From assembly GCF_008710155.1 (NCBI RefSeq), contig NZ_VYPZ01000016.1, positions 1 to 64,000 of the forward strand: a stretch of 64,000 nt of DNA, given 5' to 3'. The stretch is from Sphingobium limneticum. Its GTDB lineage: Bacteria > Pseudomonadota > Alphaproteobacteria > Sphingomonadales > Sphingomonadaceae. Shown in pieces: positions 54,604 to 63,326 of the stretch; positions within the stretch are counted from its first letter, which is position 1; every line of letters starts with the position of its first letter. A program made the translations under genes and the position numbers. Under the pieces are notes generated by a model that saw nothing but the letters and a program-made list of their open reading frames with translations, did not search any database and was not told the DNA's origin.

Positions 54604-57035
54604 GGCAGTTTCTCCTCTTGTGGGGTGATGATGAGATCGGTCGCCCAAGCGACGCCGCGGGCCTCAAGCCAGGCCTTGGCAAAGCCGGTCGGGCCATGTT
54701 CGGCCATCAGCCGAGCAATGAGGATTTGATCGCCCTTGCTGGAGGCCGCTGTGAAGGCGAGCGCCACCTCGCCCAGACCCAGCTCGAACAGACGATTTCC
54801 GCGGCGTGACTGGCAGTAATAGTCACGCTTCGGGGTGGCGCGGCTGAGGATCTCGATCTGACGATCGTTGAGTCCGAAGCGTTCGTAGATTGTCGCGATC
54901 TGGGGCTCGAGCGCGCGCTCGTTAGGCAGGAAGAGCCGCGTCGGGCAGCTTTCGATAATGGCCGGCGCAATCGCCGAACCGTCGATGTCGGCGAGCGATT
55001 GGGTGGCGAAAATCACGCTCGCGTTCTTTTTCCGCAGCGTCTTCAGCCATTCGCGGAGCTGGCTGGCAAAGCCTTCGTCATCGAGGGCAAGCCAGCCTTC
55101 GTCGACGATCATCAGCGTCGGACGACCATCCAGACGATGTTCGATCCGGTGAAAAAGGTAGGCAAGCACGGCTGCGGCGGCGCCCGTGCCGATCAGGCCT
55201 TCGGTTTCGAAGGCGAGCACGTCGGCTGACCCGACACGCTCGGTCTCGGCATCGAGTAGACGACCCCAAGGCCCGCCGACGCAATAGGGCTTGAGCGCTT
55301 GTTTAAGCGCCTGGCTCTGGAGCAAGACCGATAGGCCCGTGAGGGTGCGTTCGGACTTGGGGGCCGACGCCAGATTGTTGAGCGCCGACCAGACATGCTC
55401 CTTTACGTCGGGCGTAATGTCGATCTTCTCGCGGGCCAGGATGGCGGCAACCCACTCGGCCGCCCATGCGCGTTCTTCTTCCGCATCGATCCCGGCCAGC
55501 GGCTGCAAGGCGACCGGTTCGCTCGCGTCTTCGGCGAGTGAGCCGCCAAGGTCGTGCCAGTCACCACTCATCGCCAGCGCGGCTGCCCGGATTGAGCCGC
55601 CGAAGTCGAAGGCAAAGATCTGCGACCGGGCATAGCGGCGAAACTGGAGCGCCATCAGCGCCAGTAGCACCGACTTGCCGGCGCCCGTTGGGCCGACAAC
55701 CAGGGTGTGGCCGACGTCGCCTACGTGGAGCGAAAAGCGGAATGGCGTCGATCCTTCGGTCTTGGCCAGAAAGAGTGGCGGAGCATCAAAATGCTCGTCG
55801 CATTTCGGTCCAGCCCAGACTGCGGAGAACGGCATCATATGCGCGAGGTTCAGGGTCGAGACCGGCGGCTGGCGGACATTGGCATAAACGTGCCCCGGCA
55901 GGCTGCCGAGCCAGGCCTCGACGGCGTTGACGCGCTCGACCATGCAGGTGAAGTCGCGGCCCTGGATCACCTTTTCGACGAGCCTCAGCCGCTCATCGGC
56001 GATGCGAGGGTCATCGTCCCAGATGGTCACGGTTGCGGTGACATAGGCCGCTCCCACCAGATCAGAGCCGAGTTCCTGAAGCGCCATGTCGGCGTCCGCG
56101 GCCTTGTTGGCGGCGTCGCTGTCCATGAGGGCTGAGGCCTCGTTCGTCATGATCTCCTTGAGCATCGCCGCGATGGATTTGCGCTTGGCGAACCATTGGC
56201 GGCGAATGCGGCCCAGGACCTTCGCGGCGTCGGTCTTGTCGAGGCAGATCGCCCGGGTGACCCACCGATAATCGAAGGCAAGGCGGTTGAGGTCGTCTAG
56301 CAGGCCCGGCCAGGTTTGTGACGGAAAGCCCATGATGGTCAGCGTGCGCAGGTGAGCCTTACCCAGGCGAGGTTCTAGCCCGCCAGTGAGCACTTGATCG
56401 GCCAGGATGGCGTCGAGGTGCATGGGGGTTTCAGGCACGCGGACTTGATGCCGGTGGGTCGAGACCGTGGCGTGCAGATAGGTCAGGGTCTCAATGTCGC
56501 TGAGCCACGCGGTTTCGGGCATGAACCCGTCAACGAGGTTGAGGACGCGGTCGGTGCGATCGATGAAGGTGGCGAGTTGCTCGTGACCGTTGACACCGGA
56601 TTGCTCGCGGCCCTCGTACAGCCAGGCCTCGGCGCGGGCGGCGTCCTCGGCCGGCGGCAACCAGACCAGTGACAGGAAATAGGACGATTCATAGTGCGCG
56701 CCGGCTTCGTCGAACTGCGCTCTGCGCTCGAAATCGACGAGATTGGAGACGCCGTCCGGAAACGTGCCAGGCGGATAGGCACTGGCCGGATGGCGCTGCG
56801 CCTCGACGAAGATCGCCCATCCGGAGCCAAGACGCCGCAAGGCATTATTGAGCCGTGAGGTCGTGGAGACCAACTCGGCGGGTGTTGCGCTATCGAGATC
56901 CGGACCGCGGAACCGGGCAGTGCGCTGAAAGCTGCCGTCCTTGTTGAGGATGACGCCTTCGGCAACCAATGCCGCCCACGGCAGAAAATCGGAGAGAGCT
57001 TGGGATTTCCCGCGATACTCGGAGAGATTCAGCAC
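54600..57035 (-). CDS. trbE: TrbE / VirB4-like ATPase
   Basis: This encodes 811 residues from GTG 57035. That start gives the usual N terminus (LNLSEYRG) and follows trbD by 8 bp; the longer frame upstream only overlaps trbD. The CagE/TrbE N-terminal domain is followed by a VirB4 ATPase with Walker A VGPTGAGKSVLL and Walker B LMIVDEGWLAL. It powers pilus assembly and substrate movement at the inner membrane. Confidence 0.95.
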   Translation of the reverse strand: MLNLSEYRGKSQALSDFLPWAALVAEGVILNKDGSFQRTARFRGPDLDSATPAELVSTTSRLNNALRRLGSGWAIFVEAQRHPASAYPPGTFPDGVSNLVDFERRAQFDEAGAHYESSYFLSLVWLPPAEDAARAEAWLYEGREQSGVNGHEQLATFIDRTDRVLNLVDGFMPETAWLSDIETLTYLHATVSTHRHQVRVPETPMHLDAILADQVLTGGLEPRLGKAHLRTLTIMGFPSQTWPGLLDDLNRLAFDYRWVTRAICLDKTDAAKVLGRIRRQWFAKRKSIAAMLKEIMTNEASALMDSDAANKAADADMALQELGSDLVGAAYVTATVTIWDDDPRIADERLRLVEKVIQGRDFTCMVERVNAVEAWLGSLPGHVYANVRQPPVSTLNLAHMMPFSAVWAGPKCDEHFDAPPLFLAKTEGSTPFRFSLHVGDVGHTLVVGPTGAGKSVLLALMALQFRRYARSQIFAFDFGGSIRAAALAMSGDWHDLGGSLAEDASEPVALQPLAGIDAEEERAWAAEWVAAILAREKIDITPDVKEHVWSALNNLASAPKSERTLTGLSVLLQSQALKQALKPYCVGGPWGRLLDAETERVGSADVLAFETEGLIGTGAAAAVLAYLFHRIEHRLDGRPTLMIVDEGWLALDDEGFASQLREWLKTLRKKNASVIFATQSLADIDGSAIAPAIIESCPTRLFLPNERALEPQIATIYERFGLNDRQIEILSRATPKRDYYCQSRRGNRLFELGLGEVALAFTAASSKGDQILIARLMAEHGPTGFAKAWLEARGVAWATDLIITPQEEKLP

Positions 57036-57043
57036 GATCGGTC

Positions 57044-57316
57044 TCACGCGCCGAAATGGGTCGGGTAGCGAAGGTGGCGGCGCACCACGTCGACGAAGGC
57101 GGGGTCGCGCCGCGCTGCCCATACGGCGGCCATGTGCCCGACGAGCCAGATCAGCAGGCCAGCCAGCCAAAGGCGCAACCCCAGCCCCAGAGCTGCGGCG
57201 AGCGTGCCATTGATGATGGCCAGCGAACGCGGAGCCCCACCGAGAAGGATCGGTTCGGTCAGGCTGCGCCGAACCGGGGCATAGAAGCCGACGGCGGGTT
57301 CATCTGCGCCAAGCAT
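57044..57316 (-). CDS. trbD: TrbD / VirB3-like membrane protein
   Basis: This encodes 90 residues from ATG 57316, which shares one base with the trbC stop (TGATG). It has the VirB3 pattern: YAPVRRSLTEPILLGGAPR, then two adjacent hydrophobic helices and a charged C terminus. It works with TrbE at the inner membrane. Confidence 0.9.
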   Translation of the reverse strand: MLGADEPAVGFYAPVRRSLTEPILLGGAPRSLAIINGTLAAALGLGLRLWLAGLLIWLVGHMAAVWAARRDPAFVDVVRRHLRYPTHFGA

Positions 57317-57633
57317 CAGACCAGCGCCCCACCGCCGAACGAGAAGAAGGACAGGAAAAACGAGCTGGCCGCGAAGGCGATCGAAAGCCCGAAGACGATC
57401 TGGACCATCTTGCGAGCACCGCCCGAGGTGTCGCCAAAAGCGAGCGTGAGCCCGGTGACGATGATGATCATCACCGCGATGATTTTGGCGACCGGTCCCT
57501 GAATCGACTCCAGGATCGACTGGAGCGGCGCCTCCCACGGCATGTTGGAGCCGGCGGCGTAGGCAGGTGCGGTTGTGATCGCGAGCAGCGCGAAGGTTGC
57601 TGCGCCGGTCAAGCAGCGACGGAACATGGTCAT
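57316..57633 (-). CDS. trbC: TrbC / VirB2-like pilin
   Basis: This encodes 105 residues. A signal peptide ends at AYAAG, and two hydrophobic helices follow (IIAVMIIIVTGLTLAF and MVQIVFGLSIAFAASSFFL). This is the size and layout of TrbC/VirB2 prepilins, which are cleaved and assembled into the conjugative pilus. The ATG overlaps the trbB stop by 4 bp. Confidence 0.93.
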   Translation of the reverse strand: MTMFRRCLTGAATFALLAITTAPAYAAGSNMPWEAPLQSILESIQGPVAKIIAVMIIIVTGLTLAFGDTSGGARKMVQIVFGLSIAFAASSFFLSFFSFGGGALV

Positions 57634-58613
57634 GGCAGGTCTCCTGGCGAAGGTTGGAGGTGGTGGATGAGCCGGTAGTCGCCCTCCGGGGTCAGCCCTT
57701 CGACGCGCATGAGCTCGGCGAGCCGGCGGGAGGTGCCACGGCCAGAGAGAACAGCGATCAGGTCAATGGTCTCGGCGATCAGCGCGCGCGGCACTGTGAT
57801 CACCGCTTCCTGGATGAGCTGTTCGAGACGCCGCAGAGCGCCAAGCGCGGAGCCGGCGTGTAAGGTGCCGACACCGCCGGGGTGGCCTGTGCCCCACGCT
57901 TTGATCAGGTCGAGCGCTTCGCCGCCGCGCACCTCACCAATCGGGATCCGGTCAGGACGCAGGCGCAGCGCCGAGCGAACCAGGTCGGTCAAGCTCGCTG
58001 CGCCGTCCTTGGTCCGTAGCGCGACCAGATTTGGCGCCGCGCACTGCAATTCGCGGGTGTCTTCGATAAGCACCACCCGGTCGCCGGTTCTGGCGACCTC
58101 GGCGAGCAAGGCGTTGACGAGTGTCGTTTTGCCGGTGGACGTACCGCCAACCACCAAGATGTTCTTGCGGGCGTAAACGCCAGCGCGGAGGCTCTCGGCC
58201 TGCTCAGCGGTCATGATCCCCGCCTCGACATAATCGGTCAGGGTGAAGACGGCGACGGCGGGCTTACGGATGGCGAAGCTGGGCGCGGCGACGACGGGAG
58301 GCAGCAGGCCCTCAAAGCGCTCGCCGGTTTCGGGGAGTTCGGCGGAGACCCGCGGGTTGCCGCCATGGACCTCGGCTCCGACGTGGTGTGCCACCAGCCT
58401 GACGATGCGCTCGCCGTCTGCCGCGTTGATGCGCGCGCCGGTATCCTCCAAGCCGCCCGCGAGCCGGTCGATCCACAGACGGCCATCAGGGTTGAGCATG
58501 ACTTCGACGACGCCCGGGTCATCGAGATACCCGGCGATGTCGGCGCCCAGCGCGGTCCGCAACATCCGTGCGCCGCGTGCGAAACTCTCGGACCGGAAAG
58601 CAACTGTGGTCAC
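57630..58613 (-). CDS. trbB: TrbB / VirB11-like ATPase
   Basis: This encodes 327 residues from GTG 58613, chosen because the family begins close to the [10 protein letters not shown] block. The frame upstream runs antisense through the spacer. Walker A is GGTSTGKTT (156-164), followed by the Asp box [10 protein letters not shown] and the Walker B/His box [13 protein letters not shown]. It is a hexameric traffic ATPase of the type IV secretion machine. A 136-bp spacer separates it from the CopG-like gene, enough for a trb operon promoter. Confidence 0.92.
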   Translation of the reverse strand: MTTVAFRSESFARGARMLRTALGADIAGYLDDPGVVEVMLNPDGRLWIDRLAGGLEDTGARINAADGERIVRLVAHHVGAEVHGGNPRVSAELPETGERFEGLLPPVVAAPSFAIRKPAVAVFTLTDYVEAGIMTAEQAESLRAGVYARKNILVVGGTSTGKTTLVNALLAEVARTGDRVVLIEDTRELQCAAPNLVALRTKDGAASLTDLVRSALRLRPDRIPIGEVRGGEALDLIKAWGTGHPGGVGTLHAGSALGALRRLEQLIQEAVITVPRALIAETIDLIAVLSGRGTSRRLAELMRVEGLTPEGDYRLIHHLQPSPGDLP

Positions 58614-58749
58614 GAACGTCGTCCCGTTTTCGCGTCTCGCCGGAGGCGAGACAGTCAACGGGTCGAGCAAGAAGCGGCGATATCGTACTGATTCAATAGG
58701 CTTGAGGGCGTAGTAGGGCTGTAGCGTACAATGGCAGGGAAACGGCGGT

Positions 58750-59193
58750 TCACTCCTCGTCGGGATCTGCGCTCGTGGTTGCCGGAACGTCCTGAACGAT
58801 CTCGTCGGCGAAGCTGCGCCCCTTGGCGAGGCGTCGCCCCAGGGTTTCAACAAAGCCCTCGAAGCGTTCGCGGCCCTTTGCCTGAGCTGCCGCTTGGGCT
58901 GAGTCGGGGAGCGGCGGCACGGCCGTCAGCCAGAAGCGCACAAAAAGAGCCAATGTTTCGTTGCTGATCATGATGTGGCGCTCAAGCCGGTCGATCTGGC
59001 GGGTCATGCGATCGAGCCGTCTCGCCAGCGCCGCCTCCAGGCGGTCGGCGCCGTCTGGTGATAGGTGGGATGACAATGCGGCTTGCACCACGTCGCCCTG
59101 GGCGACCCGCCGACGCCGGGCATAGTCAGCCAAATCCCGGCTCAGCTCAGCGGGAAGGCGGAATGTCTGTTTGATTCTGGGAGGCGGCTTCAC
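58750..59193 (-). CDS. CopG/ribbon-helix-helix family protein
   Basis: This encodes 147 residues. The N-terminal RHH fold reads KQTFRLPAELSRDLADYARRRRVAQGDVVQAAL. A helical middle with a hydrophobic stretch (ETLALFVRFWLTAVPPL) and an acidic end follow. It overlaps the traG stop by 4 bp, the standard place for this gene in ICE trb regions. It is probably a transfer regulator or a relaxosome-associated DNA-binding protein. Confidence 0.85.
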   Translation of the reverse strand: MKPPPRIKQTFRLPAELSRDLADYARRRRVAQGDVVQAALSSHLSPDGADRLEAALARRLDRMTRQIDRLERHIMISNETLALFVRFWLTAVPPLPDSAQAAAQAKGRERFEGFVETLGRRLAKGRSFADEIVQDVPATTSADPDEE

Positions 59194-61193
59194 AATACGA
59201 TCCCATCATCAGGATCGAGAGAAGCCTGGCGCGCCATGCCACGCATTCGCGCCTGCAGCGTCTGAGCGCGAAGGGCGTTGTCGTCAGGTTCGTCGTCCAG
59301 GGCGTCGAACTCGCGCACGGGCAGCGGTGTCTCCGGCGCTATTGCCTCATGCGCGGGAATTTCCGGCTCCCGCCGGATTCCGGCATTGGCAGAATCGTCG
59401 GCGTCGCCATCGATGGCATCATCCCCTGAGGTCCTTGCCGCGGTCGGCGCAAATGGCAGCGGCGCCAGCGCGCTCCAATCATCGCTCTGCGCGCCAACCT
59501 CCTCGCGCTGGGTCGGTTCGGTGGGAGGAGGCAGTAGTCGCGCCTTGAGTTGGCGGTCCTCATAGTAGCGCGCCTTCGTCGCCCGGACCGGGAAGAGTCC
59601 TGAAACGAGCACGATCGCATCGCTCGGCGGGAGCTGCATGATTTCGCCCGGGGTGAGCAGCGGCCGCGCTGTTTCCTGACGCGAAACCATCAAATGGCCG
59701 AGCCAGGGCGACAGACGATGGCCGGCATAGTTGCGGGCATCGCGGATCTCGGTCGCGGTTCCCAAGGCATCGCTTACACGTTTGGCGGTGCGCTCGTCGT
59801 TGGTCGCGAAACTCACTCGCACATGGCAGTTGTCGAGGATCGCATTGTTCGGCCCGTAAGCCTTTTCGATCTGGTTGAGACTTTGAGCGATAAGGAAGCT
59901 GCGGATGCCGTAGCCAGCCATGAAGGCAAGCGCCGACTCGAAAAAGTCCAGGCGACCGAGCGCGGGGAACTCGTCGAGCATCAACAGCAGGCGGTGGCGC
60001 CGTCCCTTGGCGGCAAGGTCCTCGGTCAGGCGTCGCCCGACCTGATTAAGGATCAGCCGGATCAGGGGCTTGGTTCGCGAGATGTCGGATGGCGGGACAA
60101 TCAGATAGAGCGTGACCGGGTCTCGCCGATCAACAAGATCAGAAATCCGCCAATCGCATCGGCGCGTCACGCGCGCGACGACAGGGTCGCGGTAGAGGCC
60201 GAGGAACGACATCGCGGTCGACAGCACGCCCGATCGCTCGTTTTCGCTTTTGTTCAACAATTCGCGCGCGGCCGACGCAACGACGGGATGAACGCCGTCA
60301 TCGCCGAGATGCGGAGTCGTCATCATGGCGCGCAGCGTCGTATCGATGGGACGCCTGGGATCCGAAAGGAAGTTGGCAACGCCCGCCAACGTCTTGTCGG
60401 CTTCGGCATAGAGGACGTGCAGGATCGCGCCGACGAGCAAGGCGTGACTGGTTTTCTCCCAGTGATTGCGTTTTTCGAGTGCGCCCTCGGGATCGACCAG
60501 AATATCTGCGATGTTCTGCACGTCGCGCACTTCGGAGGGGCCGCGGCGGACTTCGAGCAGAGGGTTATATGCATCCGAGCTGATATCGGTGGGGTCGAAG
60601 CGCAGGACGTGGCTGAACCGGTTGCGCCACCCCGCCGTCAGTCCGAAATTTTCGCCCTTGATGTCGTGAACAATACAGGCGCCCGGCCAGGTAAGCAGGG
60701 TCGGGATGACGAGGCCGACCCCCTTACCGGACCGCGTCGGCGCAAAACACAGCACATGCTCGGGACCATCATGGCGCAGATACCGCTGGTGAAAGCGGCC
60801 GAGAATGACGCCATCGTCGCCAAGCAATTTGGCGGTTCGTAATTCGCCAGGCGTCGCCCAGCGCGCCGACCCGTAGGTCGTGACATTCTTCGCCTCACGG
60901 GCACGCCATACAGACATGCCGACCGCGACGGCGGTCGACGCAAATCCGCCTGCGGAGGCGATGACAGCGCCCTGATAAAAGATCTTGGGGGCGTAGGCGT
61001 CGAAGAAATACCACCACCAGAAGAATGCGGGCGGCGCGTAGATCGGATGCCCCATAAGGACAAGCCATGGTCGTCCCAGTTCGGGCTGATAACCCAACTG
61101 CCATGCGGTCCATTGCGTGGCCCCCCAGACCGAAGCCAGCACAATGAGGGCGACAATCAGAACCTGGCCCCAGAGGATTTTGGTCGCGGACAT
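59190..61193 (-). CDS. traG: TraG / VirD4-like type IV coupling protein
   Basis: This encodes 667 residues. Two N-terminal membrane helices (about 9-30 and 50-95) are followed by the ATPase with Walker A PTRSGKG (152-158) and Walker B LLLMLDEFPALG. An Asp/Glu/Pro-rich tail follows. It docks the relaxase-DNA complex to the secretion channel. The 110-bp spacer upstream toward the relaxase has no gene and may hold a promoter. Confidence 0.95.
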   Translation of the reverse strand: MSATKILWGQVLIVALIVLASVWGATQWTAWQLGYQPELGRPWLVLMGHPIYAPPAFFWWWYFFDAYAPKIFYQGAVIASAGGFASTAVAVGMSVWRAREAKNVTTYGSARWATPGELRTAKLLGDDGVILGRFHQRYLRHDGPEHVLCFAPTRSGKGVGLVIPTLLTWPGACIVHDIKGENFGLTAGWRNRFSHVLRFDPTDISSDAYNPLLEVRRGPSEVRDVQNIADILVDPEGALEKRNHWEKTSHALLVGAILHVLYAEADKTLAGVANFLSDPRRPIDTTLRAMMTTPHLGDDGVHPVVASAARELLNKSENERSGVLSTAMSFLGLYRDPVVARVTRRCDWRISDLVDRRDPVTLYLIVPPSDISRTKPLIRLILNQVGRRLTEDLAAKGRRHRLLLMLDEFPALGRLDFFESALAFMAGYGIRSFLIAQSLNQIEKAYGPNNAILDNCHVRVSFATNDERTAKRVSDALGTATEIRDARNYAGHRLSPWLGHLMVSRQETARPLLTPGEIMQLPPSDAIVLVSGLFPVRATKARYYEDRQLKARLLPPPTEPTQREEVGAQSDDWSALAPLPFAPTAARTSGDDAIDGDADDSANAGIRREPEIPAHEAIAPETPLPVREFDALDDEPDDNALRAQTLQARMRGMARQASLDPDDGIVL

Positions 61194-61303
61194 AAGGAAA
61201 CTCCCGCAGCGCAGGCGCTGACGGTGGGGTGCGCGTCTTGCTTTGCAAGGGCATTGTCAGTCGCGTCGTAGGATCGGCTAGGCTGTCGTGCAGAACGGTG
61301 GGG

Positions 61304-63058
61304 TCAGCCGATGCCGAGCCCTCGCTTGCGACCCATCGACCAATCGACGCCCCCGCCAGGAAGCATCACGCCTGTGACTTGGCGGCCGAGATGCTGATCG
61401 AGGGCAGGTTTCCAGGGCACGAGCTCAAAGCCCAGGCCGTTGTCGATCATGGCGAAGCGGCCTGAGGCGAGGTTGACGCGCTGGCGGTAGAGGCCGGCGA
61501 CATGATTGCCCGGCTCCGAGGGCCGATAGGGAAGGCCGGTCTCGCTTGCCAGATGACCTGAGGCATTGGCCAGCTCGCTTTGTCTCAGCGTATCAATGAG
61601 GTCGCGTGCGAAGACCGCGCCTTGGCGGCGTCGATTGGCCAAACCCACTGCGGCAAGTGTGTCTGTGCGCTGATCGAGCGCCTCGCGAACTTCGGCGCCG
61701 AACCCTGTGCTGGCGACTGGCGACGGATCTCGGCCGACGAGATGACGATCGAGCCAGGTCGCACCGGTGGCGGACACCTGTTCGGCCAGATCGAAATCCG
61801 ATCGCACCGAGAGGGTGAGACGCTGCTGATTGTCCGCGCCGGTGAAGGGACGCACCTCCACGATTGCACCGATCTTGGCATCACCTGTGGCTTCGATGCT
61901 CGGTAGCCGGACATGATGGGTTCGGCCATCGATCCCATCGATGACGACATAGCCGGTTCCTGCCAGTTCATCCTGGAGGCCGCGATCGACGAGGCGGCCG
62001 AGGACGTTCGGCGAGCCCTCGCCGTGAATTGCGAAGTCGGCGACGCCGCGCGATTGACCTTGCCGATTGAGCGCCCGATGCATCGTTTTGATGATGTCTC
62101 CGCGTTCGCCTAACGCCCGCAGAGTCGTCTCGGCGTCGGGTGCGATGGTCCATTGCGCGGGGCCAATCTGATCGGTGATGCCGAGGCGCTGCAGATGCTG
62201 GGCACGGCCGACCAACAGATCGTGCAGGTCTTTGTCGCCGTGAGCGTGCCCACCAGGACGGAGATCGATGACGCCGCCGGTGTCGTCCGCATAGTCGCGC
62301 AAGGTTCGATCCAGGCGGGTCCACCGCTCCGCACTGACCTCACGCCGCAGGGTCACGCTGACCTCTTGGTCGCTTCGCGGCCCAAGCTCCAGTGACACGA
62401 GCCGCTCAGCCTGACCCCGCAGACCGCGACTGATATAGTCCCGGCTGATAACGAGGTCGGCGCCATCCTGATCACGCCCACGGACCAAGAGATGGACGTG
62501 AGGGTTGTCGGTGTTGTGATGTGTGACCGCGACCCAATCGAGCCTGGTTGCCAGATCTGCTTCGGCCTGCGCCATGAGGTCGCGCGTGAATTCTCGGAGG
62601 TCGCTCATCTGCGCCGCGTCCTCGGGTGAGACGATGAACCGAAAATGGTGGCGATCCTCTTCGCACCGATCGGCAAAGGCTCGGCCATCAGCATGGTCGC
62701 TTGCGCGATCGAACAGTTGACCGGGACGACCCTCTCGGTTTGTCCCGTCGCGTTGAAGGTAGGTCAGGTGAGTGGAAAGCGGGGCGGCGCGAAAGTGACT
62801 GCCACGGTGACGTGCGACGCGCGTCTTGATGAGCACCCGGCGTGAGGGACTGCGTAGCGCCGCACGCGCGGTCGCAGCGCGGCCACGACCGAACGAAGAT
62901 TGCCGGACGCTGACGCTGGAAAACCGTCGTCCGCCATGTCCGGCCCGGCTGGCCGCTCGCATGACTTTGGCCACGAAGCTTTTGGCTTTGCCCCCAGGTG
63001 TTCCGCCGTCACGGCTTCGACCGGGCCGGATACGCAGGTCGTCGTCGCCCCGCTTCAT
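61304..63058 (-). CDS. Conjugative relaxase (VirD2-like, DUF3363)
   Basis: This encodes 584 residues from ATG 63058; the open frame above it only overlaps the small membrane gene. A basic Arg/Gly-rich start is followed by HLTYLQRDG (candidate nucleophile Tyr100) and the metal site THHNTDNPHVHLLVRG (HVH 187-189) of MOB relaxases. The C-terminal DUF3363 region ends with a Gly/Arg motif. It nicks oriT and leads the strand into the recipient. oriT itself should lie close by, most likely in the spacers at 61194-61303 or 63059 onward, but I could not define it. Confidence 0.9.
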   Translation of the reverse strand: MKRGDDDLRIRPGRSRDGGTPGGKAKSFVAKVMRAASRAGHGGRRFSSVSVRQSSFGRGRAATARAALRSPSRRVLIKTRVARHRGSHFRAAPLSTHLTYLQRDGTNREGRPGQLFDRASDHADGRAFADRCEEDRHHFRFIVSPEDAAQMSDLREFTRDLMAQAEADLATRLDWVAVTHHNTDNPHVHLLVRGRDQDGADLVISRDYISRGLRGQAERLVSLELGPRSDQEVSVTLRREVSAERWTRLDRTLRDYADDTGGVIDLRPGGHAHGDKDLHDLLVGRAQHLQRLGITDQIGPAQWTIAPDAETTLRALGERGDIIKTMHRALNRQGQSRGVADFAIHGEGSPNVLGRLVDRGLQDELAGTGYVVIDGIDGRTHHVRLPSIEATGDAKIGAIVEVRPFTGADNQQRLTLSVRSDFDLAEQVSATGATWLDRHLVGRDPSPVASTGFGAEVREALDQRTDTLAAVGLANRRRQGAVFARDLIDTLRQSELANASGHLASETGLPYRPSEPGNHVAGLYRQRVNLASGRFAMIDNGLGFELVPWKPALDQHLGRQVTGVMLPGGGVDWSMGRKRGLGIG

Positions 63059-63092
63059 CGGTTCATGTCCTGCGACAAGCGCTTGCTGGCGT

Positions 63093-63308
63093 CTAAGCGA
63101 ATGAAATGAAATCGAAAATCTCGAGAATGTCTGGCAGGGTATCGGCGGGTGCCAGACAAAAATATCCAAGAATACCAACCGCATAGACCCAAGCCGCAGG
63201 CAGGGCTTTTATCTTGCCCTCTGCTCTGTTTCCGACAGTTTTTACGCCGACCAACCTGCCCATCACCGCCGACAGTACGCCATTGCCGCCGATGGCTGCC
63301 CGGGACAC
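63093..63308 (-). CDS. Small YkvA/DUF1232-like membrane protein
   Basis: This encodes up to 71 residues from GTG 63308, with an alternative ATG about 15 codons later. The second half is a membrane hairpin, AWVYAVGILGYFCLAPADTLPD, in which P-x-D-x-(L/I)-P-D matches the DUF1232 (YkvA) core SPIDLIPD. The protein stops soon after, shorter than usual family members. It lies between the transglycosylase stop (18 bp away) and the relaxase. No strong ribosome site was seen. The role is unknown. Confidence 0.5.
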   Translation of the reverse strand: MSRAAIGGNGVLSAVMGRLVGVKTVGNRAEGKIKALPAAWVYAVGILGYFCLAPADTLPDILEIFDFISFA

Positions 63309-63326
63309 GATTTCGCAGGGGGTGCT

